From positions 46,447,797 through 46,511,796 of the forward strand of contig CP136061.1 in the NCBI GenBank assembly GCA_032622095.1: DNA of 64,000 bases, in the 5' to 3' direction. The position numbers were made by a program, and so were the translations under genes. Shown here piece after piece: positions 10,880 to 20,957 of the stretch. The notes under the pieces were generated by a model, which saw only the letters and a program-made list of their open reading frames with translations, was not told where the DNA came from and searched no databases. Position 1 is the stretch's first letter. Every line of letters begins with the position of its first letter. Source of the DNA: Siphonodentalium dalli (Eukaryota; Mollusca; Scaphopoda; Gadilida; Siphonodentaliidae).

Positions 10880-11760
10880 GTTTAAATTCTGGAGTGGATA
10901 CTAAATTTGTTGCTGTTCTTTCGACTATTTTATTCTTCCTAAGTGCCGGATTCCAAATGGATGATCCGTATTCCACCATAGGTCTGACTAGTAATTTAAG
11001 AAGTATTTTCATCATTTCTTCATCCATGTGGGCAAAAGTTATTATCATTCGATTCATTGGTTTGCTTTCCGATGAATGGCAACAAGCCATATTTCCAACT
11101 AAATCCTTAAAAAGTACCCTTAATTCTGATGTTGTTAAGGAGTCCGTTATTTGGGGCATTATTGTAGTTTGATTTGGCAATTGGTGGAATTTGTAATAGC
11201 ATTTATAAAAATTAGGAAGAGTACCGGTCATAGTACAAACCCTGTGGGATTCTGCTGTTGATGTCTGTTATACTGGATGTGGCTCCGCCTACTCTTACTG
11301 CTTGCTTCCGGTTAGTTAAGAAATTTCCAATCCATTTGTGTACTTTCCCCAGAGATGTTGTAGCTGCTTAATTTCTTCAATAATCTTCTGTGTGATGTAG
11401 AACGGTGTCAAAAGCCTACATGCATATTTATATTATTATATCTACAGGTATGTCTTGGTCATTTTGCATGTAGTTGTTAAAATCGTCCTGGACTTCAAGC
11501 AGAGCAGGCTCTGTCACCACAAATGTCATGATTTAAATCTGTGTTGATGTTTTGTGAATAAATTGTTGTTTTTCATGTTCTCCACTAGCTATTTTCTGAA
11601 TGTTATCTCCATGATCTTGCATACAATACTTCTTAAGACGGACATGCCTGTAATTCTCTGGGTTTTTACTGCCTCCCTTCTTAAAGATTGGGCAAACGGT
11701 GGCCATCTTCCAGATCTCAGGTACTATTCCAGTTTCCAATGATTTGTTAAAAAATGTGCT
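10880..11760 (-). pseudogene. Decayed non-LTR retrotransposon, reverse transcriptase relic
   Basis: On the minus strand, short frames reproduce RT landmarks in order. A PENYR-type motif lies in a segment with VPEIWKMATVCPIFKKG (11533-11739). Next comes a stretch ending in RIPQG near 11240, where intact enzymes have GVPQG, and then the C-terminal NRMI...LVRPMVEYGSSIWNP segment (10880-11065). Stops and frameshifts separate these, and the catalytic FADD/YADD region is absent. One arm of an unrelated MITE fills the gap at 11066-11168. Confidence 0.75.
11066..11168. mobile_element. Single arm of the CAGTAATGC palindromic MITE
   Basis: The segment from GCTTTCCGATGAATGGCAAC to GGGGCATTATTGTAG is a diverged version of the right arm of the 43684-43896 palindrome. 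It lies within the decayed RT and supplies about 20 codons of the open frame there. Confidence 0.7.
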
Positions 11761-11863
11761 GAGTAAGTGGCAGATTTACTATGGCTGCTTCTTTTTAAAT
11801 CTGAGAACGCATCTGATCTTCTCCAAAGCAAGAATCTCAGTACTATTTCAGGTGTCAAAACTA

Positions 11864-11976
11864 CAGTAATGCCGTAAATAATCGACCCCTTAACCACAGC
11901 AGAATTATGGGTAATTTTTCAGGATTTAGTTGGAAATATGGCTTGTTGCCATTAATCGATAAGCTCTCGGCGCTTT
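11864..11976. mobile_element. Left arm of the CAGTAATGC palindromic MITE
   Basis: After a TA, CAGTAATGCCGTAAATAATC begins a left arm that matches 43684-43790 up to AAGCTCTCGGCG. No matching right arm follows. Confidence 0.75.
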
Positions 11977-13261
11977 ATATACACTGCTTGTTTATCGTGT
12001 CTGCCTTCTCGGTGTTGTTGATGCATGACGCTCCATTGGGTTTCGCTATTTCTCCAATTACTGGTTTTGCTTTGGAGTTATTTCTTATGTATCTCCAAAA
12101 GAATTTTGTATCTCTCTTTATGTTGTCTGTTAATTTATTTTCATAAGAGCTGTGTGCGTTCTTACATTCCAGTGTCGCGTCATTTCTGGATTTTATGTTT
12201 ATCTTTAACTGCTTTTAATGCTTGGATGTCATCCATGCTTTTTAGTGTAGTCCGGCAATCCCAACATTTACAAGGAATTGAGATGGTCGTCGTCGTTCAA
12301 GTTGCAGTAAACATGTACACAATACACTCAAATAACATTGCTTTGGACAGCAAATTGGTGCTATTTTAATAGAATAAAACTGCAAACGAAATAAAAGTGT
12401 TGATTTTTTATTTAGTTCAACAAAAATGTTATTCCTGGGATAATTTTGTACACCGCCAACTCATGGGAATATATTCCCTGGCCAACTCCCAAGTGGGATC
12501 GCAGCCCTCGTAATTGGTTATGGCAATCAGCAATGCCGAAGCCATTTGCTTAAGCAAACTGGGCCATGGCAAAGGTTGCCGTAACAGATTGCCGAAGCCA
12601 AATAATCTGAATTAAGAGGGTTGGATTGCATTGTTACTGATATTAAAGTCATTATGGCGAATTGGTAATCCGTACCTTTTAGTCTTTCCTGTTTCGTACG
12701 AACTGGTGTCTGTTTCATTGTGACTCGGAATCGGTCACCACATGCTTACAAGTATTGAGCAATGATGTCGTAATATAACTGATTATTTTCACAACATCAT
12801 CTCTTTGATTGCATTGATGATCGCTCTGATTGTCTACGACACACATTGAACATTATGCACAGACCATTACGGGTTAGAAAAAACTAATCAGTGTATAACC
12901 TTTGATGCTTTGATTTCTACGATGTCCATTATTATCCCAACCCTTATTTTGCTGCATTTTATTAGTTAATTTAACCAAGATACCAGTAGTGGGGTGTGCA
13001 ACTTTTCAATTCTAGGCACACGATGGCAAGCAAGATCAATTGTGCACCTCAAAATTGAAGGAATGGTTTACTCGCATTACTGAGAAAGCAAAAACAATCA
13101 GAACGGCAGAGGTTTGATGCCAATGCTGATTATAAACAGATAACCCAAATATCTGCCAATTCCAATTGCCGTTCGAGTTAAACTGTTCATCACTAAGAAG
13201 GCCGATGACTTCTCTGCACAAGAGGTCTGGATCTCTAGGTAAAAGTCACTAAGACACTTTG
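11977..13261. other. No recognised feature
   Basis: Only short open frames of unlikely composition. No element ends recognised. Confidence 0.45.
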
Positions 13262-13342
13262 TGTGATCACTGTAGTTAAGTAACGTCGAGCTCGGTTAGT
13301 CCTGGGATGGGTGACCGGCTCGAGATTCCGGGTGCTGCCAAC
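13262..13342 (+). pseudogene. 5S rRNA-derived sequence (3' two thirds)
   Basis: The segment follows animal 5S rRNA from GATCAC through GTTAAGTAACGTCGAGC, GGTTAGTCCTGGGATGGGTG and CCGGGTGCTG, including the internal promoter C-box region. The 5' third before 13262 does not match and several paired positions differ, so this is not a working gene. It may be a 5S pseudogene or the head of a 5S-derived SINE3-type element; a CT microsatellite follows at 13364. Confidence 0.8.
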
Positions 13343-13363
13343 TTTCGGTGAGACTCCCGCACT

Positions 13364-13384
13364 TCTCTCTCTCTCTCTCTCTCG
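13364..13384. repeat. (CT)n microsatellite
   Basis: About ten CT dinucleotides directly downstream of the 5S-like segment. Confidence 0.9.
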
Positions 13385-14159
13385 TTCTGTTAGTGTTACT
13401 ATTAGTGTTACGGAACAAATGAGAATTTGTTTGCTCTCACTGAAGCAAGCCCATTTGAAGCAATGCTGAGGGTTCAATATGCCAAGGGTTCGATAGTACG
13501 AGGATCCTTAAGAAGAGGAATAAGATTATAATTCAGCCCTCGAAATTAACTGCTGTGGCCTGTTAGATTCCACATGTTGCCACAGCATTGTTTATTGCCA
13601 TGATCAATTTTGAGGACTATATAATTTATATAGTCATTATATTTCCAGAGTTAATTCACTGTCACCAGGTTTGGGAAACATGAAAAATCAGCTACCCCAA
13701 TAGCTGAATTCAGCTATATATATTATACTTTCCAACCGGCTACATGTAGTTTTATGCAATGTGGCAAAAATGCTCAAATTCGCATCAAAATTAGGTCACA
13801 TGAGTCATGATCCCAGCCCTAAATGAGATGATCTGCCGCTTCTCACAATACCATATAGACGTTAGTACTGAATCTACAATGACATGCGACCTATAATATT
13901 TTTGATATTATGTTTTTACCTATTTAAAATTATATTTTTAAATAAAATCTCAGTCTTCGCTTGTAACATTAGAGTTTGATACATTTGTTTAAATATATTT
14001 GCCCAATAGTGTAGGGATCTAGAAATCATATGGTGAGTTAATAATCCCCCTTTTATACTAGTCAATAGGTTGCACCATAGTCATGATTGTGTCAAAATAG
14101 ATGTCATATCGACAATAGGGAAGTTGGTCAAAGACAAATCACATTTTGTTTTATTTATA
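13385..14159. other. No recognised feature
   Basis: AT-rich sequence without recognisable genes or element ends. Confidence 0.45.
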
Positions 14160-15097
14160 CAGTAAAACCTCTCTAAACCGAACACCCTTCGGATCAGCCC
14201 TTCTGTTCGGTTTAGAGAGGTGTTTCGGTTTACAGAAAATCGCAAAACCATTGGAATGTATTGCCGCTGTCCCGACGGCTCATTAATTGTGATAAGTTGA
14301 TTAAAGCTGACAGTGACAATAAACCACCATCGTGTACTTTTAGCTAATTAGTGATAAGTTTGGACAATAGTTGTAAAAACAAAGAGTCCCTTCCAGCACA
14401 ATAACTGATGTAAAAACAATGTGTCGCTGCTCTAATTATCTGTGAAGTCACCATTGTTCAATCAATTTGTGAAATAAGCAAAAAAGTATCTATGTGTATC
14501 TGAAGGTGGTGCAGTGCAGTAACAAATTCTGGTTTAGGCGTATCCAATTAGACACCTGTTGTTTTAATCCATTTCAAAGCTTCGCCGAGACAAAAGACTT
14601 CTAATTAAATTGGTACGCTTATTCAATAATACGAAAGTACATTACCTATGTGCACCAGCGTTCGAATTTATTTAGAATAAGATTAAATATAAATACGGCC
14701 ATATCTTTTTATTATCAGGCATTATATTTGTTTTAATTTGTAATTAAATTTGATTAATTTACGAAGAACATTTCGTCCGTTTGTAACTAACTGTGACGCT
14801 GATCGGGGTCACACACAGGTCAACTCAAAAAACGGAAAGGATCAAATCATTACCTTTTAACTGATTGCATTCGGTCTCTTCCATCACTTTCAATGTTCGG
14901 ATTTTGGAGGTAAACATTAGTGTATTTGTTCACTTATGGACTAATAAAGCCGTCCGGTATTCGGAGTACAGAGGTTTCGGATTACAGAGGTATTAATCAT
15001 CAGTGACAATGCACTTGGGTAATTCGGAACCGAACAATTCATTTGGAATGGAGAGGGATTCAGATTGTAGGGGGTCCGGATTGGAGAGGTTTCACTG
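14160..15097. mobile_element. pogo/Tc1-mariner-like non-autonomous element
   Basis: The left end is CAGTAAAACCTCTCTAAACC after TA. The right end, inverted, is CAGTGAAACCTCTCCAATCC. Related terminal motifs repeat inside both ends (GTTCGGTTTAGAGAGG near 14203; TTCGGATTACAGAGG near 14977), giving a multi-repeat terminus. There is no transposase. A fragment resembling the 3' end of the Jockey-like LINE lies inside at 14490-14545. Confidence 0.75.
14490..14545 (-). mobile_element. 3'-end fragment of a Jockey-like LINE
   Basis: On the minus strand CGCCTAAACCAGAATTTGTT and the following TTACTGCACTG match the sequence just past the stop codon of the 16377-17315 reading frame (GCGCCTAAAACCAGAATTGG). 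Both continue into a CAGATACA-type tail. Too short for firm assignment. Confidence 0.45.
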
Positions 15098-15342
15098 TTC
15101 CTATCAATTCTGGATATGGTCAGGCAAAAACTACAACTTGTGTATTTGTTTGCCAGTGTGTGATGTCGTCGTCCATATGTTTCTGTGATGTTGGATGTGT
15201 TCCATTGAATGAGTATGCAATAAAAGCATGATCGAAGACTTTTAAAGGTAGGCTTAGTTTTCATAGACCCTGCCTGATGTTCAGACTCAGAGCATTTACA
15301 AATGTTCGTGATAAGCAAGGATGGCTCACTTAAGCCCCACAC

Positions 15343-15436
15343 CCATGCTCTACCAAAATGGTGCTCCAACGTGCGGCTCAAACCCATGACGGTGACCCTG
15401 AGATTAAGAGCGAGTTTTCCCGCTGACCTCGACAGG
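15343..15436 (-). pseudogene. tRNA-Lys(CUU)-like relic
   Basis: On the minus strand CTCTTAATCTCAGGGTC matches the anticodon arm and extra region of animal tRNA-Lys(CUU). It is followed by GGGTTTGAGCC and CACGTTGG, matching the T arm and acceptor. The D arm is not recognisable in place, but TTGGTAGAGCATGG, a D-arm-like string, occurs just downstream. Probably a tRNA-derived SINE or rearranged tRNA pseudogene. Confidence 0.55.
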
Positions 15437-15440
15437 ACTT

Positions 15441-16329
15441 CGAATTGCATCACTGACTGCCGATTCACATGGTTTTGTTTACTAAAACATGGTTAGAGAA
15501 AAAAAAATTATGTATACTGGGGTCCCCTTTTACCGGTGGTTTTAACTTTGACCACAGATTTTACACATAAATATGCAATTTATATTATTTTTTTAATCAG
15601 TACTAGGGAAAGTGATTATTCTTTTACAAAATCACTCAAATTTATTTTCCGATCCGATTGTCTGCGCTTGCTATAAATAATAAAAGTAGGTCACCCAACC
15701 AGAAGGTCACCGGTAGACCTGTCACCCATTACCAGTGCAAATAAAAAATGGCCGGGTTTACTATGTCTGACACGTGGTTCGCGATGAATGTGAATAATTA
15801 TCGACTCTCAATCAGAAGGAAATTTTGTTTGGGAGAATGTTAATCAAAACTACACCTTCTCAATCATCCAAAAGTCAAATAACACCATGCTGTACCACAC
15901 AATTGAGACTAGCACTAGAAGCAGCGCTAGTTTTTGTTATTAAAAATAGTATATTAGCTGCTTCGTACCTGGCCGTTTTCTGAAATTTTAAATTAGTTCA
16001 AACAGTTTCAAACAATCTTCCGACAATTCCAATGATATTAAGAAAGAAAAAATGACAGAACTTCCCCACAGGCACATTCCAGTTAACTTATCCCACATGG
16101 CCACGCAAACATTCCAAGACAACGATGTGGTTATATTTAAGGCAAAAAGTCCTGGCATTTTTTCTTCAGACAACTTACTCATCTTAATTGGTAGAATCTT
16201 TATTAATACTCGCTCTATTGTCATTTTATTCATTAAACTGGTCGTAAATGGTAGTAATATACGTAAATAACACTGAATCAAAGCACAGTCAGGGACTGAT
16301 AACGCCAAAATCCGTTAACATTGGCCTTG
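15441..16329. other. No recognised feature
   Basis: Contains a 106-codon minus-strand open frame (15988-16308) with no family resemblance I can identify. Confidence 0.4.
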
Positions 16330-17500
16330 GCGTATCTGTATCTGTAGTGGGTTCAGTGCAGTAACCAATTCTGGTTTTAGGCGCACTGGGTGGAGGATGA
16401 TGTTGGTTCCGTCGAGGACTCTGATGGTGCTGTGTCCTCAGGTTCAGTGATTCCATCGTTGCGGAGTGCCCGTAAGAATAACTCTGGATCACTGTTGCAC
16501 ACGATCCGGTCTTCCAGTTGGTTCCAATCCAGGATCGTCTTGTTAAAGAAAGAATGTTTTAATTGATTACAGCTGGTACGCCATGGCTCGAAGGCTCTTA
16601 CATTAATACATTCTTCTTTTTCGACGATGTTTGTTGTCACACAGTCAACTAATTTTTTGGCTGTGATCTTCCTGCCTGATTTCTTAGGCGTTAGGTAGTT
16701 GTTTGCACTTAATGCTGGCACCATCCCCTCAACTATCTTATGGAACTGGATGAGACGCTGTTCTCTACGTCGCTCGTCTAGAGGTTTTAGATCTAGTTCC
16801 TCAAGCATGGTGGTGACTGATGTTTCTTGGTGACTATAATTATTCTTTATGAATCTCGCGCTCCTTCGCTGTTCTTTTTCAAGGTGGTCAATGTCTTTCT
16901 TTAAGTGGGGGTCCCATACCACTGCTCCACATTCGAGCGCCAATCTCACTGTAGCGATGTAAGCTGTCTTTTTACATTTCTCTGGAGCATGTCTGATGTT
17001 ACGTCTTATGAGGCCTAAAGCACAGTTTGCTTTCTTTGTTGCCTTCCTAATATGGGCTGACCATGTCAGGTCGTTGGTAAAGGTCAGTCCCAGGTATGGG
17101 GTCTCAGCTGTTGACTCTAGTATGTGTTCTCCCAGTTGGTACATGTATGATGATTTGTTTTTGGTGCTCATGATGTTACATTTTTTGGAGTTGAAACGCA
17201 TACCCCAGTTTTCAGCCCAGTCTTCAAGCTTCTTTAGATCTTTTTGGAGTATGTGGTGGTCTTTCTGTGAGGTGATGTTTCTGTATAGCAGGCAGTCATC
17301 TGCGAACAGTCTCACTTGGAAAATTTACACATGTTGGTAGGTCGTCCTGAATCAACTGGGACATATGAGTAGCTTCCTTCAACAACTACTCGCATTCGTC
17401 TTTCTATATATTTCCTTTAATTCCATAGTTTTGAACTTTCTGTAGTAGTTTGTTGTGTGGTATAGTGTCAAAGGCTTTTGAGAAGTCAAGTATTGCTATA
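16330..17500 (-). pseudogene. Jockey-like LINE, C-terminal RT half (disrupted outer element)
   Basis: On the minus strand the RT frame resumes at AILDFSKAFDTIPHNKLL (about 17440-17500). Two deletions and frameshifts follow, and the GVPQG motif is lost. It then stays open from RLFADDCLLY (catalytic FADD box) through the thumb region to a stop at 16377. LGLTFTNDLTWSAHI and VVWDPHLKKDIDHLEKEQRR are typical of Jockey-like elements. The tail past the stop is short with a CAGATACAGATAC repeat. It is one half of an element split by the LINE at 17501; the other half is at 20284-20957. Confidence 0.88.
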
Positions 17501-20283
17501 TAATAATAATAATAATAATAATATTTGTATAGCGCTTATCCCCAATAAGCGGGCCCTAAGTGCTTGACATAAACATAAAAAAGAAATATAAATATACACA
17601 ATATCAAAGTCACTTTCTGAAACGCCGCGCAAACAAGTAAGTTTTCAATGACTTTTTAAAGTCGTCGAGAGATGGTGACTCTTTTATGTTCAATGGCAGA
17701 GGATTCCATGCATTTGCGCATGTTACTTTGAAAGATCGGTAGCCAACCGTGATCAAATTAGCACCAGCTGGTGTCAAAAGAAGTTTGTCCTCAGAACGAA
17801 GTGATCGGTGTGGGACATACGGAACAAGGATATCACTGAAGTATGCTGGAAGAGATTTTGGGTCATGGGTTGCTTGATATGCATATGTAACAAGTTTATA
17901 AATAATCCTATCTGTCACAGGTAGCCAATGTAGTTCTTGCAACATTTCATCTGTGTCGTCAGATCTTTTACGACACAGAACTATCCTTGCAGCAGTGTGT
18001 TGCAGACGCTGAAGCCTGGTAATTTGGATAGATGGTATACCAGCCAAAAGAGAGTTGCAATAGTCAAGTCGACTGAGAATCAGAGATGAAGCAAGTTTTT
18101 TAGCTGAGTCAGTGTTTATGTATTTCCTCATTTGACCCAGTTTTCGAAGTTCAATGTATATTGTCTTGCATATCTGGCTAATATGTGATGTCATAGAGAG
18201 TGATCTATCCAAAAATACACCAAGGTTCTTCGCGCGATCTGAGAAATAAACTTGGTTACCATCAATAGTCATAACATCTATGCCCACCTTTTCTATGTAT
18301 GACGGCTTAGACACCCACATTACTTCAGTTTTGTCACTATTTAATTTTAGTTTATTAGCCAACATCCACGATTTCACAGAACCGATGCAGTTTTCCATTA
18401 CAGTGAGAAGAAAATGGGGGTTATCACCAGAAATGTAAAGCTGTGTATCATCAGCATACATGTGCGCAGAGACACTGTGTCGCCTGATGATCTCACCAAG
18501 TGGTTTGGTGTAGATTAAGTACAAGACAGGCCCCAGGACAGATCCCTGAGGGACTCCATATTGCAGATGAAAGGTTTTGGAAAACGCACTGCCAATTTGA
18601 ATCCTCTGAACACGATTAGAGAGATATGAACCGAACCACTTGAGCGCGCTGTCAGATATCCCAAAAGAAATTTCCAATCGCTTCAACAGTATTTCGTGAT
18701 CAAGAGTATCGAAAGCTGCGCTCATGTCAAGCAGGGATACTAGTGAAAACTTGTTATCATCACTGGCAAGAAGAAGGTCTGAAGTGATACACAACAATGC
18801 AGTTTCAGTACTGTGACCAGGTTTGTACGCTGACTGAAATTTTTCCAGAAGCAAATGTTTCTCCATATGATTTCTCATTTGTTTGAGGACAGCTTTTTCT
18901 AACAGCTTCGAGACGAATTGAAGGTTTGAGATGGGCCTATAGTTCTTTAGCAAGTCGGCATCCAGAGAATTATTTTTAATCAGGGGAATCACAACGGCCT
19001 CCTTAAAACAGTCAGGAACAACACCTTCAGACAAAGACCAATTTATGAGCTTTGTGAGTGGTTCTAATATAAAATCGATATGTTCCACCAGTAAAGAAGT
19101 TGGAATGGGATCCAAAACACATGTTTTTGAAGTGGATGATAAAACAAGTTCCTTGACCTCATCACATGTAAGCTTGCAGAACGAACTAAGACTGTCACCA
19201 ACGAACGGTTTGAACTCTGCTTCAGTATTTGATACATCTAGCTGGTAACGCAGGTTTGCAATTTTGTCACGGAAATATTCACCAAAAGCATCCGGTAATT
19301 CACTTTCTTTAACATTAGTAGGAAGAATTGGTACTTTTTTCTTACCACTTAGTTCGTTGGTTATGGAATAGATGACTTTTGTTGATTTAGCATTCGCGAT
19401 TTTAGAGTTATAATATTCCGAACGGGCAGATCTAGTCATTTGATTCATACGGTTGTTCTTTTCAACATAGATTTGACGATCAACTGTTAGACCGGATTTT
19501 CGCCATCTCCTCTCAGCATGCCGCTTATCAGCTTTGGCACTCTTTATTTCATCATTGAACCACGGGGTAGATGGACGACATCGAATTTTGCGTGTGACTA
19601 AAGGCGCATGACCATCCAGTAAAGCACGTAGATTAATGAACCACTGAAGAGGGGATTTCCTTGGATGGGTGTAAAAACTAGAAACTAGATCACCGGAAAA
19701 TTTAACACTGTCGATGGACTTCAAATCTCGAGAGGTAGTGGTTCGTTTAAGTGATATGGGACATAGAATGTCTGTTTTGAGAGTGACCAAGAAGTGGTCA
19801 GATAAATCGATGTCCTGCACCGTGAGGTTTATGGGTTGAGGGTCAGTTTTGCGAACAATCACCCAGTCCAAAATATGGTGTTGTCGGTGCGTAGGTACGG
19901 ATACAAGTTGTTTCATGCCCGAATCATCAATTAAAGTTTTTATGGCGTTAACGTCACTGTCAGTTGTCGAATCAAAATGGAAATTGAAGTCGCCGAGAAT
20001 AAACAATTGTCTTTGATGTCCAACGTAACTATCCAAGAGTGTTGTGAACTCAGTTAAGAACATCGAATGTTTTAGTTTATTTCTTTTATTAGGTGGTGGT
20101 CGGTACAGACAGAGGAGAGTTACAGATCGACCGGATGATCTGACAACGAATTCACAGAGTTCAAATGATTTGAATTTCGAGATGGTGGTGGATTTGACTA
20201 TGAGGGTCTCCGAGAAAATTAACACAATGCCTCCGCCGCGTCCGGTCTTTCGAGCTGAAGAGAACAGCTTATAACCCGGAGGA
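17501..20283 (-). mobile_element. CR1/L2-type LINE, 5'-truncated, nested
   Basis: Minus-strand insertion ending 3' in GGGGATAAGCGCTATACAAA followed by (ATT)n at 17501-17522, a tail type common in CR1/L2-group LINEs. The 5' end is truncated inside the endonuclease domain near 20276-20290. It interrupts the Jockey-like RT between QTG and AILDFSKAFD. The target duplication is not resolvable. Confidence 0.88.
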
Positions 20284-20330
20284 GTTATTTCCTGTTTGGA
20301 TGTCTTTGTTGAAGGATTGGAGCAGGTCAT
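17610..20330 (-). CDS. LINE endonuclease-reverse transcriptase (906 codons, chimeric start)
   Basis: The product would cut target DNA and prime reverse transcription on it. APE-type endonuclease remains appear at residues 17-185: GRGGG (31), LGDFNFHFD (112), LDWVI (154), SDHFLV (177). The N-terminal endonuclease motifs are absent because the copy is 5'-truncated. RT motifs are complete: NYRPIS (463), LLDMSAAFDTLDH (533), YGVPQGSVLG (591), YADDTQLY (625), followed by a thumb and C-terminal region (LSRLDYCNSLLAG at 752, HWLPV at 801). About the first 16 residues come from the flanking Jockey-like element read in another frame, so the annotated ATG is not native. There are no internal stops in about 890 codons, so insertion was recent. 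Dead on arrival for lack of an intact endonuclease and promoter. Confidence 0.92.
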   Translation of the reverse strand: MTCSNPSTKTSKQEITPPGYKLFSSARKTGRGGGIVLIFSETLIVKSTTISKFKSFELCEFVVRSSGRSVTLLCLYRPPPNKRNKLKHSMFLTEFTTLLDSYVGHQRQLFILGDFNFHFDSTTDSDVNAIKTLIDDSGMKQLVSVPTHRQHHILDWVIVRKTDPQPINLTVQDIDLSDHFLVTLKTDILCPISLKRTTTSRDLKSIDSVKFSGDLVSSFYTHPRKSPLQWFINLRALLDGHAPLVTRKIRCRPSTPWFNDEIKSAKADKRHAERRWRKSGLTVDRQIYVEKNNRMNQMTRSARSEYYNSKIANAKSTKVIYSITNELSGKKKVPILPTNVKESELPDAFGEYFRDKIANLRYQLDVSNTEAEFKPFVGDSLSSFCKLTCDEVKELVLSSTSKTCVLDPIPTSLLVEHIDFILEPLTKLINWSLSEGVVPDCFKEAVVIPLIKNNSLDADLLKNYRPISNLQFVSKLLEKAVLKQMRNHMEKHLLLEKFQSAYKPGHSTETALLCITSDLLLASDDNKFSLVSLLDMSAAFDTLDHEILLKRLEISFGISDSALKWFGSYLSNRVQRIQIGSAFSKTFHLQYGVPQGSVLGPVLYLIYTKPLGEIIRRHSVSAHMYADDTQLYISGDNPHFLLTVMENCIGSVKSWMLANKLKLNSDKTEVMWVSKPSYIEKVGIDVMTIDGNQVYFSDRAKNLGVFLDRSLSMTSHISQICKTIYIELRKLGQMRKYINTDSAKKLASSLILSRLDYCNSLLAGIPSIQITRLQRLQHTAARIVLCRKRSDDTDEMLQELHWLPVTDRIIYKLVTYAYQATHDPKSLPAYFSDILVPYVPHRSLRSEDKLLLTPAGANLITVGYRSFKVTCANAWNPLPLNIKESPSLDDFKKSLKTYLFARRFRK

Positions 20331-20957
20331 CTGATGTTGTTAGTAGCTGTGTTACGCATGAGTAGCCTTTCCTGAATCCATGATTTAATTTGGTCAGGAC
20401 TTCATGTTTGTCAAGATGGTTCAGCAGGTGACGGCATATAATATGCTCCAGTATTTTGCAGCATACTGTTGTTAAGGAAACTGGTCAGTAGTTTTCCGGT
20501 TTGTGGACGTCCCCCTTCTTAAATACCGGAGCAACGTTTTCGTCCCTCCAGTCTTGTGGTAGTTCTCCTGTGGTGATGGATTTGTGGAAAATATAGGCCA
20601 GGCCTGGAGCGATGGAATTGGCCCCTTTTTTCAGGACTTGATTTGGAAGGGCATCTGGTCCGCTAGCTTTGCCGGGTTTTAAGTCCCTAAGTAGCTTTTC
20701 CACACCTTCAACTGATATGTTCAGGTCTCCTATGGTCAATGGTTTGTCAGATGGGAGTGGTACTTTGGTGGTATTTGTCTTCTTGGTGAATACAGAGCGG
20801 AACTGGGTGTTTAAGAGTTCTGCTTTCGTGACAGGGTCATTTGTGAGGTTTCCTTGGTGTTTTATTGGCGCTATCCCGATGTTGTCCCGCTTCCTGGATT
20901 TCAGATAATTACAGAATGGCTTTGTGTTCTTATTTGCCAGCCCCTCTTCAATGACTC
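20284..20957 (-). pseudogene. Jockey-like LINE, N-terminal RT half (disrupted outer element)
   Basis: On the minus strand the frame reads from EEGLANKNTKPFCNYLKSR through DLKPGKASGPDALPNQVLK and FKKGDVHKPENY to LNHGFRKGYS and DLLQSFNKDIQTG. This is the linker and RT fingers of the element whose C-terminal half lies at 16330-17500. A stop replaces the Arg of the usual NYRPVS. The endonuclease domain is missing beyond 20957. Confidence 0.85.

Noticed and set aside
13262-13342. Functional 5S rRNA gene
   Set aside because: The 5' third is missing and paired positions are altered.
14941-15468. 175-codon minus-strand ORF as a gene
   Set aside because: It runs across the end of a MITE and the tRNA-Lys-like relic, so it is a chance frame.
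15988-16308. 106-codon minus-strand ORF
   Set aside because: No recognisable domain and low-complexity hydrophobic composition; no gene context.
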